Assembly: GCA_964397655.1 (NCBI GenBank)
Contig: CAYNKA010000002.1
Location: forward strand, 248,001 to 312,000
DNA: 64,000 bases
Direction: 5' to 3'
DNA from: CAYNKA01 sp964397655
GTDB taxonomy: Bacteria; Spirochaetota; Spirochaetia; DTKZ01
A program made the translations under genes and the position numbers. This document shows, in pieces, positions 51,209 through 60,351 of the stretch. Position 1 is the first letter of the stretch. Every line of letters begins with the position of its first letter. The notes beneath the pieces were generated by a model. The model was not told the DNA's origin and did not search any database. It worked only from the letters and a program-made list of their open reading frames with translations.

Positions 51209-52267
51209 ATGAAAAACACCGTAGCTATCTTGGGAGCGGGAGCCTGGGGGACGGCGATCGCGAAAGTCCTCAAGAACAAGGGGCTTTCGGTCCAGATGTG
51301 GAGCTTCGAGCGCGACGTCGCCGAGGACATTACGGTCAACCGCCGAAACGAAAAGTATCTCCCCGGGGTCGAACTCCCGAGCGGGATTTCGGTCACCACG
51401 GACATCGCAGAGGCGGCGACCGGCAGGGAATTCCTCATCATCGCGATACCCTCCCTCTTCATCCTCCCGAACGTGAAGAAAATCCTCACGGTGCCGGACG
51501 TCATGGAAGGAAAATCCCTCATCGGCGTGGTGACCAAGGGATTCATAACGACGGACGCGGGCCCGCGCCTCATCGTGAGCGCGCTCGAGGACTACCTGCC
51601 GGGATTCTACAAGAACAACCTCGTGTACATCTCCGGGCCGAGCCACGCCGAAGAGGTCTCCCGAGGCAAGCTCACGGGCCTCATAAGCGCCTCGGCCAAC
51701 GCGAAGAACTCGATCCGCTTCCGCGAGCTTCTCTCCTCCCCCACGCTCATGGTCTTCAGCTCCCTCGACGTCGTGGGCGTCCAAGTCTGCGCCGCGGTGA
51801 AGAACATCATCGCGATCGCGTTCGGCATGCTCGACGCGCTCAAGGACCTGTCGTCGATCGTGGGAGACAACACGGAAAGCCTGCTGCTCGCCGCGGGACT
51901 CAACGAGATCCAGACCCTCGGACTCGCGGAGGGCGCCACCCACCCGGAGACCTTCTCCTCGATAGCCGGCGTCGGCGACCTGGACGTGACGTGCCGGAGC
52001 CAGTACGGAAGGAACCGCCGATTCGGAAGGGAAATCATCCTGAACAAGATCATCGCAGGGTATGAGGACATCGACGACCTAATTTCCAGGATCGCCGAAA
52101 TCGGCTACCTCCCTGAAGGCGCCGTTGCGAGCAAGGCGGTCCATGCACTCGTGTTGAACCGCGGACTGAAGCTCCCCATCACCGAAACCGTATACCGCAT
52201 CCTCAACCGGGAGGAAGATCCCATGTCCGCGATCGAGAGCCTCGTGCGGACCGTGACGAAGTCCTAG
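51209..52267 (+). CDS. gpsA: NAD(P)-dependent glycerol-3-phosphate dehydrogenase
   Basis: A 352-residue GpsA with the N-terminal Rossmann motif AILGAGAWGTAIAKVL, ISGPSHAEEVSRG, the catalytic Lys region CAAVKNIIAIAFGMLDAL, and GVGDLDVTCRSQYGRNRRFG. It reduces dihydroxyacetone phosphate to sn-glycerol-3-phosphate for phospholipid synthesis. The ATG follows the pepF stop codon directly, so translation is coupled. The 3-prime end overlaps the convergent transporter gene by 4 bases. Confidence 0.96.
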   Translation: MKNTVAILGAGAWGTAIAKVLKNKGLSVQMWSFERDVAEDITVNRRNEKYLPGVELPSGISVTTDIAEAATGREFLIIAIPSLFILPNVKKILTVPDVMEGKSLIGVVTKGFITTDAGPRLIVSALEDYLPGFYKNNLVYISGPSHAEEVSRGKLTGLISASANAKNSIRFRELLSSPTLMVFSSLDVVGVQVCAAVKNIIAIAFGMLDALKDLSSIVGDNTESLLLAAGLNEIQTLGLAEGATHPETFSSIAGVGDLDVTCRSQYGRNRRFGREIILNKIIAGYEDIDDLISRIAEIGYLPEGAVASKAVHALVLNRGLKLPITETVYRILNREEDPMSAIESLVRTVTKS

Positions 52268-53178
52268 GCGGGCTTTCGACCCGACCTTCTCCGAAACCGG
52301 GCGAAGAGCGCTTCCCAGTAGAGGACGCCCGCGATGCCGGCGAGGATGAGGAAGGTTCCGGCGGCGAGATTCGCCGTGAACTTCTCGCCCAGGAAGAGGA
52401 CGGCGAAGAGGTTCGCGAGAACCGGTTTTCCGAAGAACACGAACGATCCGGAGACGGTGCCGGTGAGGGAAAGCCCCATGAAGAACGTGAAGTAGGCGAT
52501 GCCGGTGACGAAAATCGAGAGATAGGCGATCCGAGGCAGGGCGGCCGCCTCGAAATGCAGGGGATCCACGCCGGACAGGAGGAGGACGGGAAGGAGAGCT
52601 AGGCTGCCCACGGTGAACGAGTAGGCGTTCATCTTCAGGCTCCCGATCTTCCTCGAGCTCCTTCCCCCCACCACGGTGTAGAGACCGAAGAATGCAGCCG
52701 AAGCCAAAGCGAGCAGCGGGCACTCGTAGCTCTCGAAATTGAGGTCGATCTTCTCCATGAAAATCACCAGGATTCCCGCAACGCCCAACAACAGCCCGGC
52801 GATTTTGGGCGCCCGGACCCGTTCCTTGTCGATGAGGGCCGAGAAGGCCATCACGAAGATCGGGTTGCTGCTGAAGATGACCGCCACGACCGAGGCCTTG
52901 GCCCCCGGAGCGTAGAGGGCGAGCTGCGTCAGGCTCATGCTCACGACCACGTTCAGGACGCCGGCAACGGCCGCGACGCCGAGGTCCCGACGCGAAATCA
53001 TCACGTCCCTCCTCGACGCGAGAACCGCGAAAAGGAAGCCCCCGCCCACCAGAAACCTGATGAAATTGACCTGGTAGGGGTCGACGATCCCAATCAGCGT
53101 CTTGCTCACCACCTCGTAGGTGCTGAAGAGCAGGAGCGTCGTGAGGAGATACAGATAGCCCGTCTTGTCACGTTTCAT
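52264..53178 (-). CDS. DMT-superfamily (EamA-type) transporter
   Basis: A 304-residue protein with ten predicted spans in two EamA halves (NFIRFLVGGGFLFAVLASRR in the first and FVTGIAYFTFFMGLSLTGTV in the second). Such proteins export or exchange metabolites such as amino acids or nucleotide sugars. Substrate unknown. It is transcribed convergently with gpsA and divergently from the radical SAM gene. Confidence 0.88.
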   Translation of the reverse strand: MKRDKTGYLYLLTTLLLFSTYEVVSKTLIGIVDPYQVNFIRFLVGGGFLFAVLASRRDVMISRRDLGVAAVAGVLNVVVSMSLTQLALYAPGAKASVVAVIFSSNPIFVMAFSALIDKERVRAPKIAGLLLGVAGILVIFMEKIDLNFESYECPLLALASAAFFGLYTVVGGRSSRKIGSLKMNAYSFTVGSLALLPVLLLSGVDPLHFEAAALPRIAYLSIFVTGIAYFTFFMGLSLTGTVSGSFVFFGKPVLANLFAVLFLGEKFTANLAAGTFLILAGIAGVLYWEALFARFRRRSGRKPA

Positions 53179-53291
53179 GTCGTCCCGTTTTTCGCGCGAT
53201 GCGGAAACAATAGCAGGAACGGACGATCGTGGGAAGATCGACCGGCCGAATCGATCCTTCCCTTTCGCTGGGCATCGCGATACGTGCGTGA

Positions 53292-53297
53292 TATACT
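53292..53297 (+). promoter_or_regulatory. -10 box of a probable leaderless radical SAM promoter
   Basis: TATACT (53292-53297) ends 6 bases before the ATG at 53304, with TGGGCA (53269-53274) 17 bases upstream as a weak -35 and no Shine-Dalgarno sequence. Predicted start is at the ATG. Confidence 0.5.
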
Positions 53298-53303
53298 CCG
53301 CGC

Positions 53304-54788
53304 ATGCGCATCGCCGTAGTCCAGCCGCCGGTGCGGGACTTCTACCTGACCCCGCATCGAATGAGCGCGCTGGGAGCCCGTGCGGTGGCCTTTCTCTGCG
53401 GGAAGGCGGGACACGACGCGAAAATCTTCAATTTCCCTCTCGAAGGCGGCCGCGCAGCGCTCCCCCTGCCCCTCGAGGCGGGTCATCTCGCGCCTCATCT
53501 CGTGGCCGGCGAACGCGGGCCGACCTCGTTCTTCACGTCGTTCGGACGATTCGGTCCGGACTTCGGAGACTGTGCGGAGATCATCGCCGCGTGGAGGCCG
53601 GACGCGGTGTTCGTCTCCTCGTTCGCCTACGCTTACGCGGAGGACGCCCTGGACCTGGCCGCGGCCCTCCGCTCGAGACTTCCGGGAGTTCCGCTCGCGG
53701 CCGGCGGCGGCGGCCCGAGCGCCGAGCCGGACACCTACGTCGCTTCGAGGCACGGCAGGAGCTTCGATCTCGTCGTCACGGGGGAGGCCGAGCCCGTGCT
53801 TGCCGAGATCCTCGCGATGCTCGACGGACGGGGCGGCCGCATCGGTTCGCCCATGATCATCGAGGCCCGGGGTCGGGATCCGGCAGGCGAGCCGACCTGC
53901 GTCTTCGCGGTAACTGAGGAATCGGGAACCGAGACGAGGGCCGCCGTTTCGCTCACGAGGGGCTGCCCTTTCGCCTGCGGATTCTGCTCGAACCGGCTCT
54001 GCCACGGAACGGCCTTCAGGACCGTTCCGATGGAAGAAGTCGAAAAGGGCCTTTCCCTCCTTCCCGCGAACAAACGGCTCCACGTAGACTTCGAGGACGA
54101 CAACCTCCTCTTCGACCTCCCCTATTTCCGCGAAGTCCTGCGCCTCGTCCGCAAACGGTTTCCCGGTGCCTCGTTCTCGGCGGAAAACGGGCTCGATTAC
54201 CGGCTCCTCGATCCGGAGATCGCCGACGAACTCGTCTCCTCGGGCTTCGACCGGTTCAATCTGTCCCTGGGCACGGCCGAGGCGAAGGGCGCGGTACGAC
54301 AGAACCGAAAATTCGACCTGGATCGCTATCTCGGCGTACTCGATGCCGTCGGACGGCGAGGGGTCGCCTCAACGACCTACTTCATCGCGGGGCTCGACAC
54401 CGACACGCCGGACTCGACCGCGGACCACCTCCGTCTGCTCGCGGGGCTGCCCACCCTCGCGGGAATCTCCCTCTTCTATCCCGTTCCCGGAATAGCCGGC
54501 TTCGACCCCCCTCCTCAGAGCCTCCTCCTGCATCCCGGCCTCGCGCGAGGATCCTTCGCCTTCCCCTGGAACGGAACCCTCTCGACCTCCGAGCTCGTCA
54601 CCGCCTTCCGGCTCGCCCGTTTCGTCAACCTCGAGAAAAGGAAGGATCCTCCGGCCCCATGGCGGGAACTGCGCGAAACCATCCGAGCCACGAGACGCAT
54701 CCATACCGTGAAAAAGCGGGACGGCGGCACGGAAATTACGGCCGTTTCGGGGCTCTCCGAGTCCCTCCAAGACCGCTTCTTCGCGTGA
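53304..54788 (+). CDS. B12-binding-domain radical SAM protein
   Basis: A 494-residue protein with an N-terminal cobalamin-binding-like domain (IAAWRPDAVFVSSFAYAYAE, LAAGGGGPSAEPDTYV). It is followed by a radical SAM core with RGCPFACGFCSNRLC (C-x3-C-x2-C) near residue 225 and the FEDDNLLFD strand. It is the kind of protein that performs methyl transfers or other radical reactions; the N-terminal domain lacks an obvious DxHxxG cobalamin motif. It lies 99 bases ahead of the ParB-like/photoproduct-lyase-like pair and may be expressed with them. Product unknown. Confidence 0.85.
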   Translation: MRIAVVQPPVRDFYLTPHRMSALGARAVAFLCGKAGHDAKIFNFPLEGGRAALPLPLEAGHLAPHLVAGERGPTSFFTSFGRFGPDFGDCAEIIAAWRPDAVFVSSFAYAYAEDALDLAAALRSRLPGVPLAAGGGGPSAEPDTYVASRHGRSFDLVVTGEAEPVLAEILAMLDGRGGRIGSPMIIEARGRDPAGEPTCVFAVTEESGTETRAAVSLTRGCPFACGFCSNRLCHGTAFRTVPMEEVEKGLSLLPANKRLHVDFEDDNLLFDLPYFREVLRLVRKRFPGASFSAENGLDYRLLDPEIADELVSSGFDRFNLSLGTAEAKGAVRQNRKFDLDRYLGVLDAVGRRGVASTTYFIAGLDTDTPDSTADHLRLLAGLPTLAGISLFYPVPGIAGFDPPPQSLLLHPGLARGSFAFPWNGTLSTSELVTAFRLARFVNLEKRKDPPAPWRELRETIRATRRIHTVKKRDGGTEITAVSGLSESLQDRFFA

Positions 54789-54887
54789 TCCCCGTCAAAG
54801 ACGGGCGGTATTCGACCGCTTCGATTCCCCGCATAATCGAAGCACTCCCTGGAAAAATCCCCCGGGATCGTGTACCCTCTTTCCACC

Positions 54888-55769
54888 ATGAAACTGCCGA
54901 TCGAGGAAATCGAATCCTACCCTCTCCTTTTCGACCTGTTCGACGAGTCGGATCCTCCTTCGGGAGATCTCGCGGAACGGGGACTCCTTCCACCGCTTCC
55001 CGTACTCGTCTCGGAGGAGGGGCGCTTTCTCGCATGGGGGAAAACGGCGATCGAGGCGGCGAAAGCGCGCGGCCGGAAGGAGGTCGAGGCCGCGATCTAC
55101 GGTCCCGGCGAGCTTTCACGGAAGGAAGCCTTCCTCGTCGCTCTGGCCATGGAGAACAGAAAGGGCCGTTTTTCTCGGCGGGAACTGGACAGAATCGCGG
55201 CCGAGGCCGAGAGGCTGGGAGCCGACGATGAGGAAACCGAGGCACGCGTCGGAGCGGAGGGCTGCCTGAAGGCGGCGAGACGTCGGCTCGCCCTACCCCG
55301 GCTGCTCGGCGACCTGGCGGCACGGGACTCGATCGACCTCAAGACCGCCGAATCGGTCAGCTCCCTCCCCGAGGGCCTCCTTAAGAGCCTCGCGCCCATC
55401 TTGGAAGCCGCGAGCTTCTCCGAGCGGAGAATCTTCCTCAAGTCACTGGACGAAGTCCTGAAACGCGACGGAGGAGGGGCGAACAGAGAGGCGGCCCTCG
55501 CGGAAACGCTGCTAGGGTCCGAGCGGCCGCTCGAAAAACTCCGCGCGATCCGGTACCCCGAACTCGCCGGCCTCGAGGAGAGACTGCGGGCGGTATCGGC
55601 GAAGCGACTCAAGGGCAGCGGCATCAGCCTGAAGCCTCCTCCCTTTTTCGAAGGCTCCCGCTTCTCGGTCTCCTTCGAATTCGCCAGTCCGGCCCAGCTC
55701 GCGAAGAAGGCGGATTTGCTCAAAAAGCTCGCGGAGGAGGACGGGGATGAATTATTCTCCCTCCTCTGA
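54888..55769 (+). CDS. ParB-like (sulfiredoxin-fold) N-terminal domain protein
   Basis: A 293-residue protein beginning MKLPIEEIESYPLLFDLFDE, with a ParB/Srx-type N-terminal fold (GLLPPLPVLVSEEGRFLAWG where ParB proteins carry the R-h-x-A-x-x-x-A box region) and a helical remainder rich in Lys, Arg and Glu. It overlaps the photoproduct-lyase-like gene by 23 bases, indicating coupled expression. It is not adjacent to parA or an origin, so it is not likely the segregation ParB. DNA-binding or nucleotide-hydrolysing roles are possible. The start codon lacks a clear ribosome site; TACCCT lies 9 bases upstream. Confidence 0.65.
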   Translation: MKLPIEEIESYPLLFDLFDESDPPSGDLAERGLLPPLPVLVSEEGRFLAWGKTAIEAAKARGRKEVEAAIYGPGELSRKEAFLVALAMENRKGRFSRRELDRIAAEAERLGADDEETEARVGAEGCLKAARRRLALPRLLGDLAARDSIDLKTAESVSSLPEGLLKSLAPILEAASFSERRIFLKSLDEVLKRDGGGANREAALAETLLGSERPLEKLRAIRYPELAGLEERLRAVSAKRLKGSGISLKPPPFFEGSRFSVSFEFASPAQLAKKADLLKKLAEEDGDELFSLL

Positions 55770-56838
55770 GTTCTCCCGGCTCTACCTCGGTCCCGGGGTC
55801 CGCGATCTACCGGCGGTGAAGAGGGCGCTTCCTCGTCTCGCCGGACTCGAGGTCCGAGAGGTCGCGGCGAAGGAGGACATCCCGGCGGAACACCGCAACC
55901 GGGGTACGCTCTTCGTGACCCTGCCCCGGGGAGAGACCGTGGGTTACTGCCCGGGCACCAGGGGCCATGTCTGCTGCAATTACCTCACCGTAGACCTCTA
56001 CCTGGGCTGCACGCTCGGCTGCTCCTACTGCATCATGAAGAGCTACCTCAACTTCGAACCCGTTACCGTGTACGCGGACCCCGATCCGTCCATAGCGAGG
56101 ATACGTGAGATCGCGTCCCTGAATCCAGGCGCCATGGTCCGCGTGGGAAGCGGGGAAACCGGAGACTCCCTGCTCCTCGACCCGATCTTCGAACTCTCCG
56201 CTGATTTCATCCGGGGCCTTTCGGACCTTTCCAACGTCTGGTTCGAGTCGAAGACGAAAACCGACCAGGTGGACCATCTTCTGTCGATCCCGGACAAGGG
56301 CAACGCGGTGATCGGATTTTCGCTCAACCCGGAAGCGGTCTTCAGGGACGAGGAGGGATTCGCGGCGACGCCCGACGAACGGCTCGATGCTGCCGCACGG
56401 GCGCTCGATGCAGGCTACCTCCTCGCATTCCACTTCGATCCCGTCATCGACATCCCGGACTGGGAAACCGCCTACTCCGGCGTCGTCGACAGGCTCGCGC
56501 GGTTTCCCGGGGACAGGGTGGCGTGGATCAGTATCGGCACTTTCCGTTATCCCCCGGCGCTTAAGGACAGGATGGAAGACCGGCCGTATCTCCGCGGCGA
56601 ATTCGTGCCCTGCCGCGACGGGAAATTCCGCTATCTCCAGAGGAAGCGCAAAAGGATGTATTCCTTCCTGAAGGAAAGGCTCGACACGGTTCTCGGATCG
56701 CCGGTCTATCTTTGCATGGAAAGCGCGGACGTCTGGCGGGGAACGATGGGTTCCGTGCCGATGAAAAATCCCGCTCTTCGTGCTATATTTAGAGGAACTC
56801 TGGGAGCGGGGAAGACGGATTCGTTCCCGAAATTGTGA
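55747..56838 (+). CDS. Radical SAM protein, spore photoproduct lyase (SplB)-like
   Basis: A 363-residue protein with an N-terminal domain like SPL (GTLFVTLPRGETVGYCPG then CCNYLTVDLYLGC). The radical SAM motif is GCTLGCSYCIMKSYLNF near residue 85, and the C-terminal KRMYSFLKERLDTVLGSPVY continues the family pattern. SPL splits the thymine spore photoproduct by radical chemistry. Spirochaetes do not make spores, so this homologue must have another DNA-repair or RNA/DNA-modifying role. GGAGG lies 7 bases upstream of the ATG, inside the ParB-like gene. Confidence 0.78.
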   Translation: MNYSPSSEFSRLYLGPGVRDLPAVKRALPRLAGLEVREVAAKEDIPAEHRNRGTLFVTLPRGETVGYCPGTRGHVCCNYLTVDLYLGCTLGCSYCIMKSYLNFEPVTVYADPDPSIARIREIASLNPGAMVRVGSGETGDSLLLDPIFELSADFIRGLSDLSNVWFESKTKTDQVDHLLSIPDKGNAVIGFSLNPEAVFRDEEGFAATPDERLDAAARALDAGYLLAFHFDPVIDIPDWETAYSGVVDRLARFPGDRVAWISIGTFRYPPALKDRMEDRPYLRGEFVPCRDGKFRYLQRKRKRMYSFLKERLDTVLGSPVYLCMESADVWRGTMGSVPMKNPALRAIFRGTLGAGKTDSFPKL

Positions 56839-56849
56839 AGGGAGGAGAA

Positions 56850-57971
56850 ATGACCGTAAAGAAGACCTTCTGGCTCGTATTCCTCGCATCCTTCGCCGCC
56901 GCGGCGTTCGCCGACGAGGTCGGAGAGATCACCTATCTGCAGGACAAGGCGGAAATCGTCAGGGGCGGAAAGACCCTGGAGGCGGATTTCGGATCGGGAA
57001 TCGAGGATTTCGACTGCGTGACGACGACGAAGCGGGGCATCGCCGAAATCGGCATCGACGCCAAGACCGGAATTCAGGGCTCCATCAAGGTGAAGCCGGG
57101 CACGAGCATGTACCTGGACATTTCGGCTATGAAGAGCGAGCAGAAGGGCGGCATCGAGCTTCTCGCCGGTTCCGTCGCTCTGACCGTCAAGAAGCTGTCC
57201 GGGAATTCGAACCTCGAAGTCAGAACCCAAGGCGCCACGATGGGCGTCCGCGGCACATCCTTCGAGGTGTCGACCGAAGTCGGAGGGGAGATGCTCGTCA
57301 CCTGCGATACCGGCAGGGTCGAATGCAAGGACGAGGACGGAAAGGTGCTCTTCGCGGAACCAGGCATGGTGGTCGAGAAGGTCCCCGGCGTCGATTTCAG
57401 GAACATCCCCATCAGGGTTTCGGACATCGAAGGTTTCAGGAAGAATTGGCACACGGAAAGGATAGAGGCTTTCAAAGCGAATCCGATGAAGGCCCTCCGT
57501 TACTACTCCGACCGCTACATGGAGATGAAAAAGCAGTTCGACGACGCCTACAAGAGCCTTCTCGCCCAGCGGAACGTCCTGGACAAATGGTTCAAGGAGG
57601 ACGCCAGGAAGACGATGGGCGGAAAGCTCGAGATCATGAAGGAGAAGAAGGCCCTCCTGGAACCGCTCAGAAACCTCCGTCGCGTGAATTTCCTCTTCGA
57701 GAAAATCTACTACCGCCTCCTCGAATTGGAGGATTACCAGAAACAGGGCTTCGGCAGGGGCGCCCTCGGCAACGGTTATTCGGCGGAGCAGTTTTTCACG
57801 AAATTCAGGAACGAGTCGGTGGATCTCCGGGAACGCATGAACATCGTCCGCTATTCCATGAAACTGTTCGCGAACCGGAACGACGGTTCCACTCCCTTCG
57901 ACGGAATTTCCGAAGAGTCGCCTCAACAGGACGATTCGAAGAACGAAGAAGAGAAATTCTTCAAGAAATAG
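56850..57971 (+). CDS. FecR-domain exported protein
   Basis: A 373-residue protein with a signal peptide (VFLASFAAAAFADEVG) and a FecR-type domain at about residues 25-170, including GGIELLAGSVALTVKKL and EVRTQGATMGVRGTSFEVST. A helical, charged C-terminal half follows (about 190-373). In spirochaetes such proteins often sit in the periplasm with no TonB signalling partners. It has GGAGGAG just upstream of the ATG and precedes the serine protease by 9 bases, so the two are likely one operon. Function unknown. Confidence 0.85.
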   Translation: MTVKKTFWLVFLASFAAAAFADEVGEITYLQDKAEIVRGGKTLEADFGSGIEDFDCVTTTKRGIAEIGIDAKTGIQGSIKVKPGTSMYLDISAMKSEQKGGIELLAGSVALTVKKLSGNSNLEVRTQGATMGVRGTSFEVSTEVGGEMLVTCDTGRVECKDEDGKVLFAEPGMVVEKVPGVDFRNIPIRVSDIEGFRKNWHTERIEAFKANPMKALRYYSDRYMEMKKQFDDAYKSLLAQRNVLDKWFKEDARKTMGGKLEIMKEKKALLEPLRNLRRVNFLFEKIYYRLLELEDYQKQGFGRGALGNGYSAEQFFTKFRNESVDLRERMNIVRYSMKLFANRNDGSTPFDGISEESPQQDDSKNEEEKFFKK

Positions 57972-57980
57972 AAACGTTCG

Positions 57981-59426
57981 ATGATATTCCGAAGATCCCT
58001 CATCGCGTTCCAGATCCTGCTCCTGGCCGCCCTCGGGGCCGCCGGGCAGGAAAAAAGGAAAACCCCCGTCCAGATCAAACCCGGACAGACCGTTTCGGGC
58101 TCGATCAGGTTCGACCGGGGGAGCGCCTCCTTCGAGATCGGCGTCCCGGAGACGGCCTTCGCGATCAAGCTCGTCCTTTCACAGGCGTCGGCAGACCTCG
58201 ATCTCGTCCTCAAACGCAAGGACGAAACCGTGGCCTCGCGCGAAACGGCCGACCGAAACGAGGAGATCCTCTTCACGCGTCTTTCGGATCCCCCCCTCCG
58301 CTCCGGCAGGTACACCGTAGAGGTCAAATATCCTTTTTCCTTTCCCCCTCTCGAACGCGGTAAGGCCGTGGCGTCGGCGTCGTTCAAACTTTCGTATTCG
58401 GTCTTCTCCCCGGGTACGCTCCCGCTCGTTCCCGGAATTCCCCGAGCCGCGACCCTCAAGGCCGGCGAAAAATGCCAAGGTTTCGAGATCGATGTCCCGG
58501 AAGGAACGCGATACCTCAGATTCGACCTCTTCGACTCGACCGGCGATCTCGATCTCTGGGCTTCGAGGAAGGAGCAGCCCATCGAGGCCCAGGCGGCCGA
58601 ATACCGGAGCGAGTCCACCCTTTCCAGGGAGACCATCCTCATCGGCGACGGCGGAGCCGCCCTCAAGCCGGGACGCTGTTTCCTGACCGTCATCGAGCCC
58701 TCTCAGAACAACAGGACCGACACCTTTTCCGTCGTCGCCTCGTACTCCGCGGCCGCCCCCGCCATGCTCCTCGACATCCCCGCCCTGCCCGAGCCGAAAA
58801 CGCCCATGGAAAACGTCCTCAGGTCCACGGTGGAAATCCACAGCGGTGACGCCGGCGGCTCCGGCTGCCTTCTTTCCGCCTCCGGTTACGTCCTCACGAA
58901 CCTGCATGTCGTGGGAGACGCGGAATCCGCCCCCGGATCGAGACCCGTGATCGCGGTGAACGTCCGCGACGATCTGCCGCCCCTCGAGCTCTTCAAGGCG
59001 GAAGTCGTGAGATTCGACGCGAAGCGCGATCTGGCTCTCCTCAAGATAACGTCGGGGCTCTACGACCAGCCTCTGCCGCGGAACTACAGATTTCCGGCCG
59101 TTCAGCTGGGGGACGTTTCCTTGCTTTCGATCGGCGATGCCCTCGGCTTTTTCGGATACCCCTCCATAGGGGGCACGGGTTCGAGGGTCACGATCACCTA
59201 CAGCCGCGGCGTCCTGAGCGGCTTCGACCGGACCGAAGCGGGAATGTACATGAAAACCGACGGCCAGATCAACGAGGGCAACTCGGGCGGGGCGGCGGTG
59301 AACCAGAAGTTCGAACTCATAGGGCTGCCGACCGAGATCGTGGGGAACGGAGGAGGCAGGATCGGCTACATAACCCCCGTCTCCATGATTCCGGAGGAAT
59401 GGCTGACGATAATCCGGGGACGATAA
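57981..59426 (+). CDS. Exported trypsin-like serine protease with pre-peptidase domains
   Basis: A 481-residue protein with a signal peptide (QILLLAALGAAGQEKRK), two PPC-like beta domains (about 30-140 and 145-255), and a trypsin-like domain from about 270. The catalytic triad is visible: His in VLTNLHVVGD, Asp in FDAKRDLALLKIT and Ser in INEGNSGGAAVNQ. There is no PDZ domain, so it is not a standard DegP/HtrA. It is predicted to be periplasmic or secreted. It probably shares an operon with the FecR protein. Confidence 0.88.
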   Translation: MIFRRSLIAFQILLLAALGAAGQEKRKTPVQIKPGQTVSGSIRFDRGSASFEIGVPETAFAIKLVLSQASADLDLVLKRKDETVASRETADRNEEILFTRLSDPPLRSGRYTVEVKYPFSFPPLERGKAVASASFKLSYSVFSPGTLPLVPGIPRAATLKAGEKCQGFEIDVPEGTRYLRFDLFDSTGDLDLWASRKEQPIEAQAAEYRSESTLSRETILIGDGGAALKPGRCFLTVIEPSQNNRTDTFSVVASYSAAAPAMLLDIPALPEPKTPMENVLRSTVEIHSGDAGGSGCLLSASGYVLTNLHVVGDAESAPGSRPVIAVNVRDDLPPLELFKAEVVRFDAKRDLALLKITSGLYDQPLPRNYRFPAVQLGDVSLLSIGDALGFFGYPSIGGTGSRVTITYSRGVLSGFDRTEAGMYMKTDGQINEGNSGGAAVNQKFELIGLPTEIVGNGGGRIGYITPVSMIPEEWLTIIRGR

Positions 59427-59456
59427 AAAAGCCGTCCCTCTCCGGGAGAGACGGCT
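59425..59456 (-). terminator. Terminator of the hsp20 operon
   Basis: AGCCGTC (59430-59436) pairs with GACGGCT (59450-59456) around an inner CTCTC/GAGAG stem; on the minus strand the stem is followed by six Us. The U-run overlaps the stop of the convergent protease gene. Confidence 0.85.
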
Positions 59457-59477
59457 CGTTCCGTGATTCGACCGGTC

Positions 59478-59834
59478 TCAGTCGACCTTGATCGCTATCC
59501 TTTTCGGCTTTGAGGATTCCTTGATCCCGAGAGAGAGGAAGAGCAGTCCGTTCTTCATCTCGGCCTCGACCTTGTCCCGGTCTATCGTGTCGTCAAGCGT
59601 ATAGCGCTTCAGGTAATCCTCGGAACGACGCTCGCGGATGAGGTAGGTTCCCTTCGGTTCCATGTCCTGCCTCCTTCCCTGTATGACGAGTTCGTCGTTC
59701 TCGATCCGGACTTCGAGGGAATCCTTCGCCACTCCGGGCATCTCCAGCCGGAGGTGGACCTTTCCGCCCTCTTCGTACACGTCGGCCGGGGGCACCACGG
59801 TGCGTCTCTTCCTCGTTTCCAATTCCTGGTTCAT
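59478..59834 (-). CDS. Hsp20 small heat-shock protein, copy 2
   Basis: A 118-residue alpha-crystallin-domain protein: VHLRLEMPGVAKDSLEVRIE, ELVIQGRR and the conserved GLLFLSL near the C-terminus, followed by PKRIAIKVD. The C-terminal I-x-I motif is IAI. It is shorter than the paralogue and lacks an extended N-terminal arm. It starts 15 bases after copy 1. The two probably form mixed or specialised holdase complexes that bind unfolded protein without ATP. Confidence 0.92.
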   Translation of the reverse strand: MNQELETRKRRTVVPPADVYEEGGKVHLRLEMPGVAKDSLEVRIENDELVIQGRRQDMEPKGTYLIRERRSEDYLKRYTLDDTIDRDKVEAEMKNGLLFLSLGIKESSKPKRIAIKVD

Positions 59835-59849
59835 GATGTCCTCCTGTGA

Positions 59850-60308
59850 TTACGACACCTTCACGGTGATCTGTTTCGGCTTCACTTCTTCCTTCTTGGG
59901 AAGCGTGATTACGAGCACTCCGTTCTTCATGACCGCCTCGATCTTGTTCGGATCGACGGTGTTCGGCAGATTGAGCGTCCTCTGGAACGATCCGGACCAT
60001 GCCTCCTTCCGATAGACCTTGGTTTCCTTCGCGGACTTCTCTTCCTTCTTCTCCCCCTTCAGGGTGAGGATGTTGTCCGCGATGGAGAGCTCGATGTCCT
60101 TGATGTCCACGCCGGGAAGATCGCAGGCGACCGTGAAGTCGTTCTCGTTTTCGACCACGTCGATCGAAGGCGAGGAAACTCGGTCGAAGATGCCGTGCAT
60201 CGGAGCGTACCGGTCGAATTCGAAGAGCCGGTTGATCTCCTCCTGCAACCTGTCGAAGTCGGAGACAGGATCGAAGACATCGTTTCGTTTCCATTTCAAC
60301 AGATTCAT
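59850..60308 (-). CDS. Hsp20 small heat-shock protein, copy 1
   Basis: A 152-residue small heat-shock protein with the alpha-crystallin core FTVACDLPGVDIKDIELSIA, ILTLKGEKKEEK, LPNTVDPNKIEAVMKNGVLV and a tail with PKQITVKVS (I-x-V). AGGAGGG lies 5 bases upstream of the ATG. It is preceded by a sigma54-like promoter and I see no CIRCE or sigma32-type element, which is unusual for a heat-shock gene. Confidence 0.94.
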   Translation of the reverse strand: MNLLKWKRNDVFDPVSDFDRLQEEINRLFEFDRYAPMHGIFDRVSSPSIDVVENENDFTVACDLPGVDIKDIELSIADNILTLKGEKKEEKSAKETKVYRKEAWSGSFQRTLNLPNTVDPNKIEAVMKNGVLVITLPKKEEVKPKQITVKVS

Positions 60309-60351
60309 ACCAACCCTCCTAAAAGAAAGTTTATTATTTCATAATCAGTAT

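Noticed and set aside
49391..51943. An 850-codon minus-strand frame opposite pepF and gpsA
   Set aside because: Shadow frame: spans two well-defined genes on the plus strand and has no recognisable domain.
54888..55769. Chromosome-partitioning ParB and hence an origin region
   Set aside because: No parA, no parS-like repeats, no dnaA or gid genes nearby; only the N-terminal fold resembles ParB.
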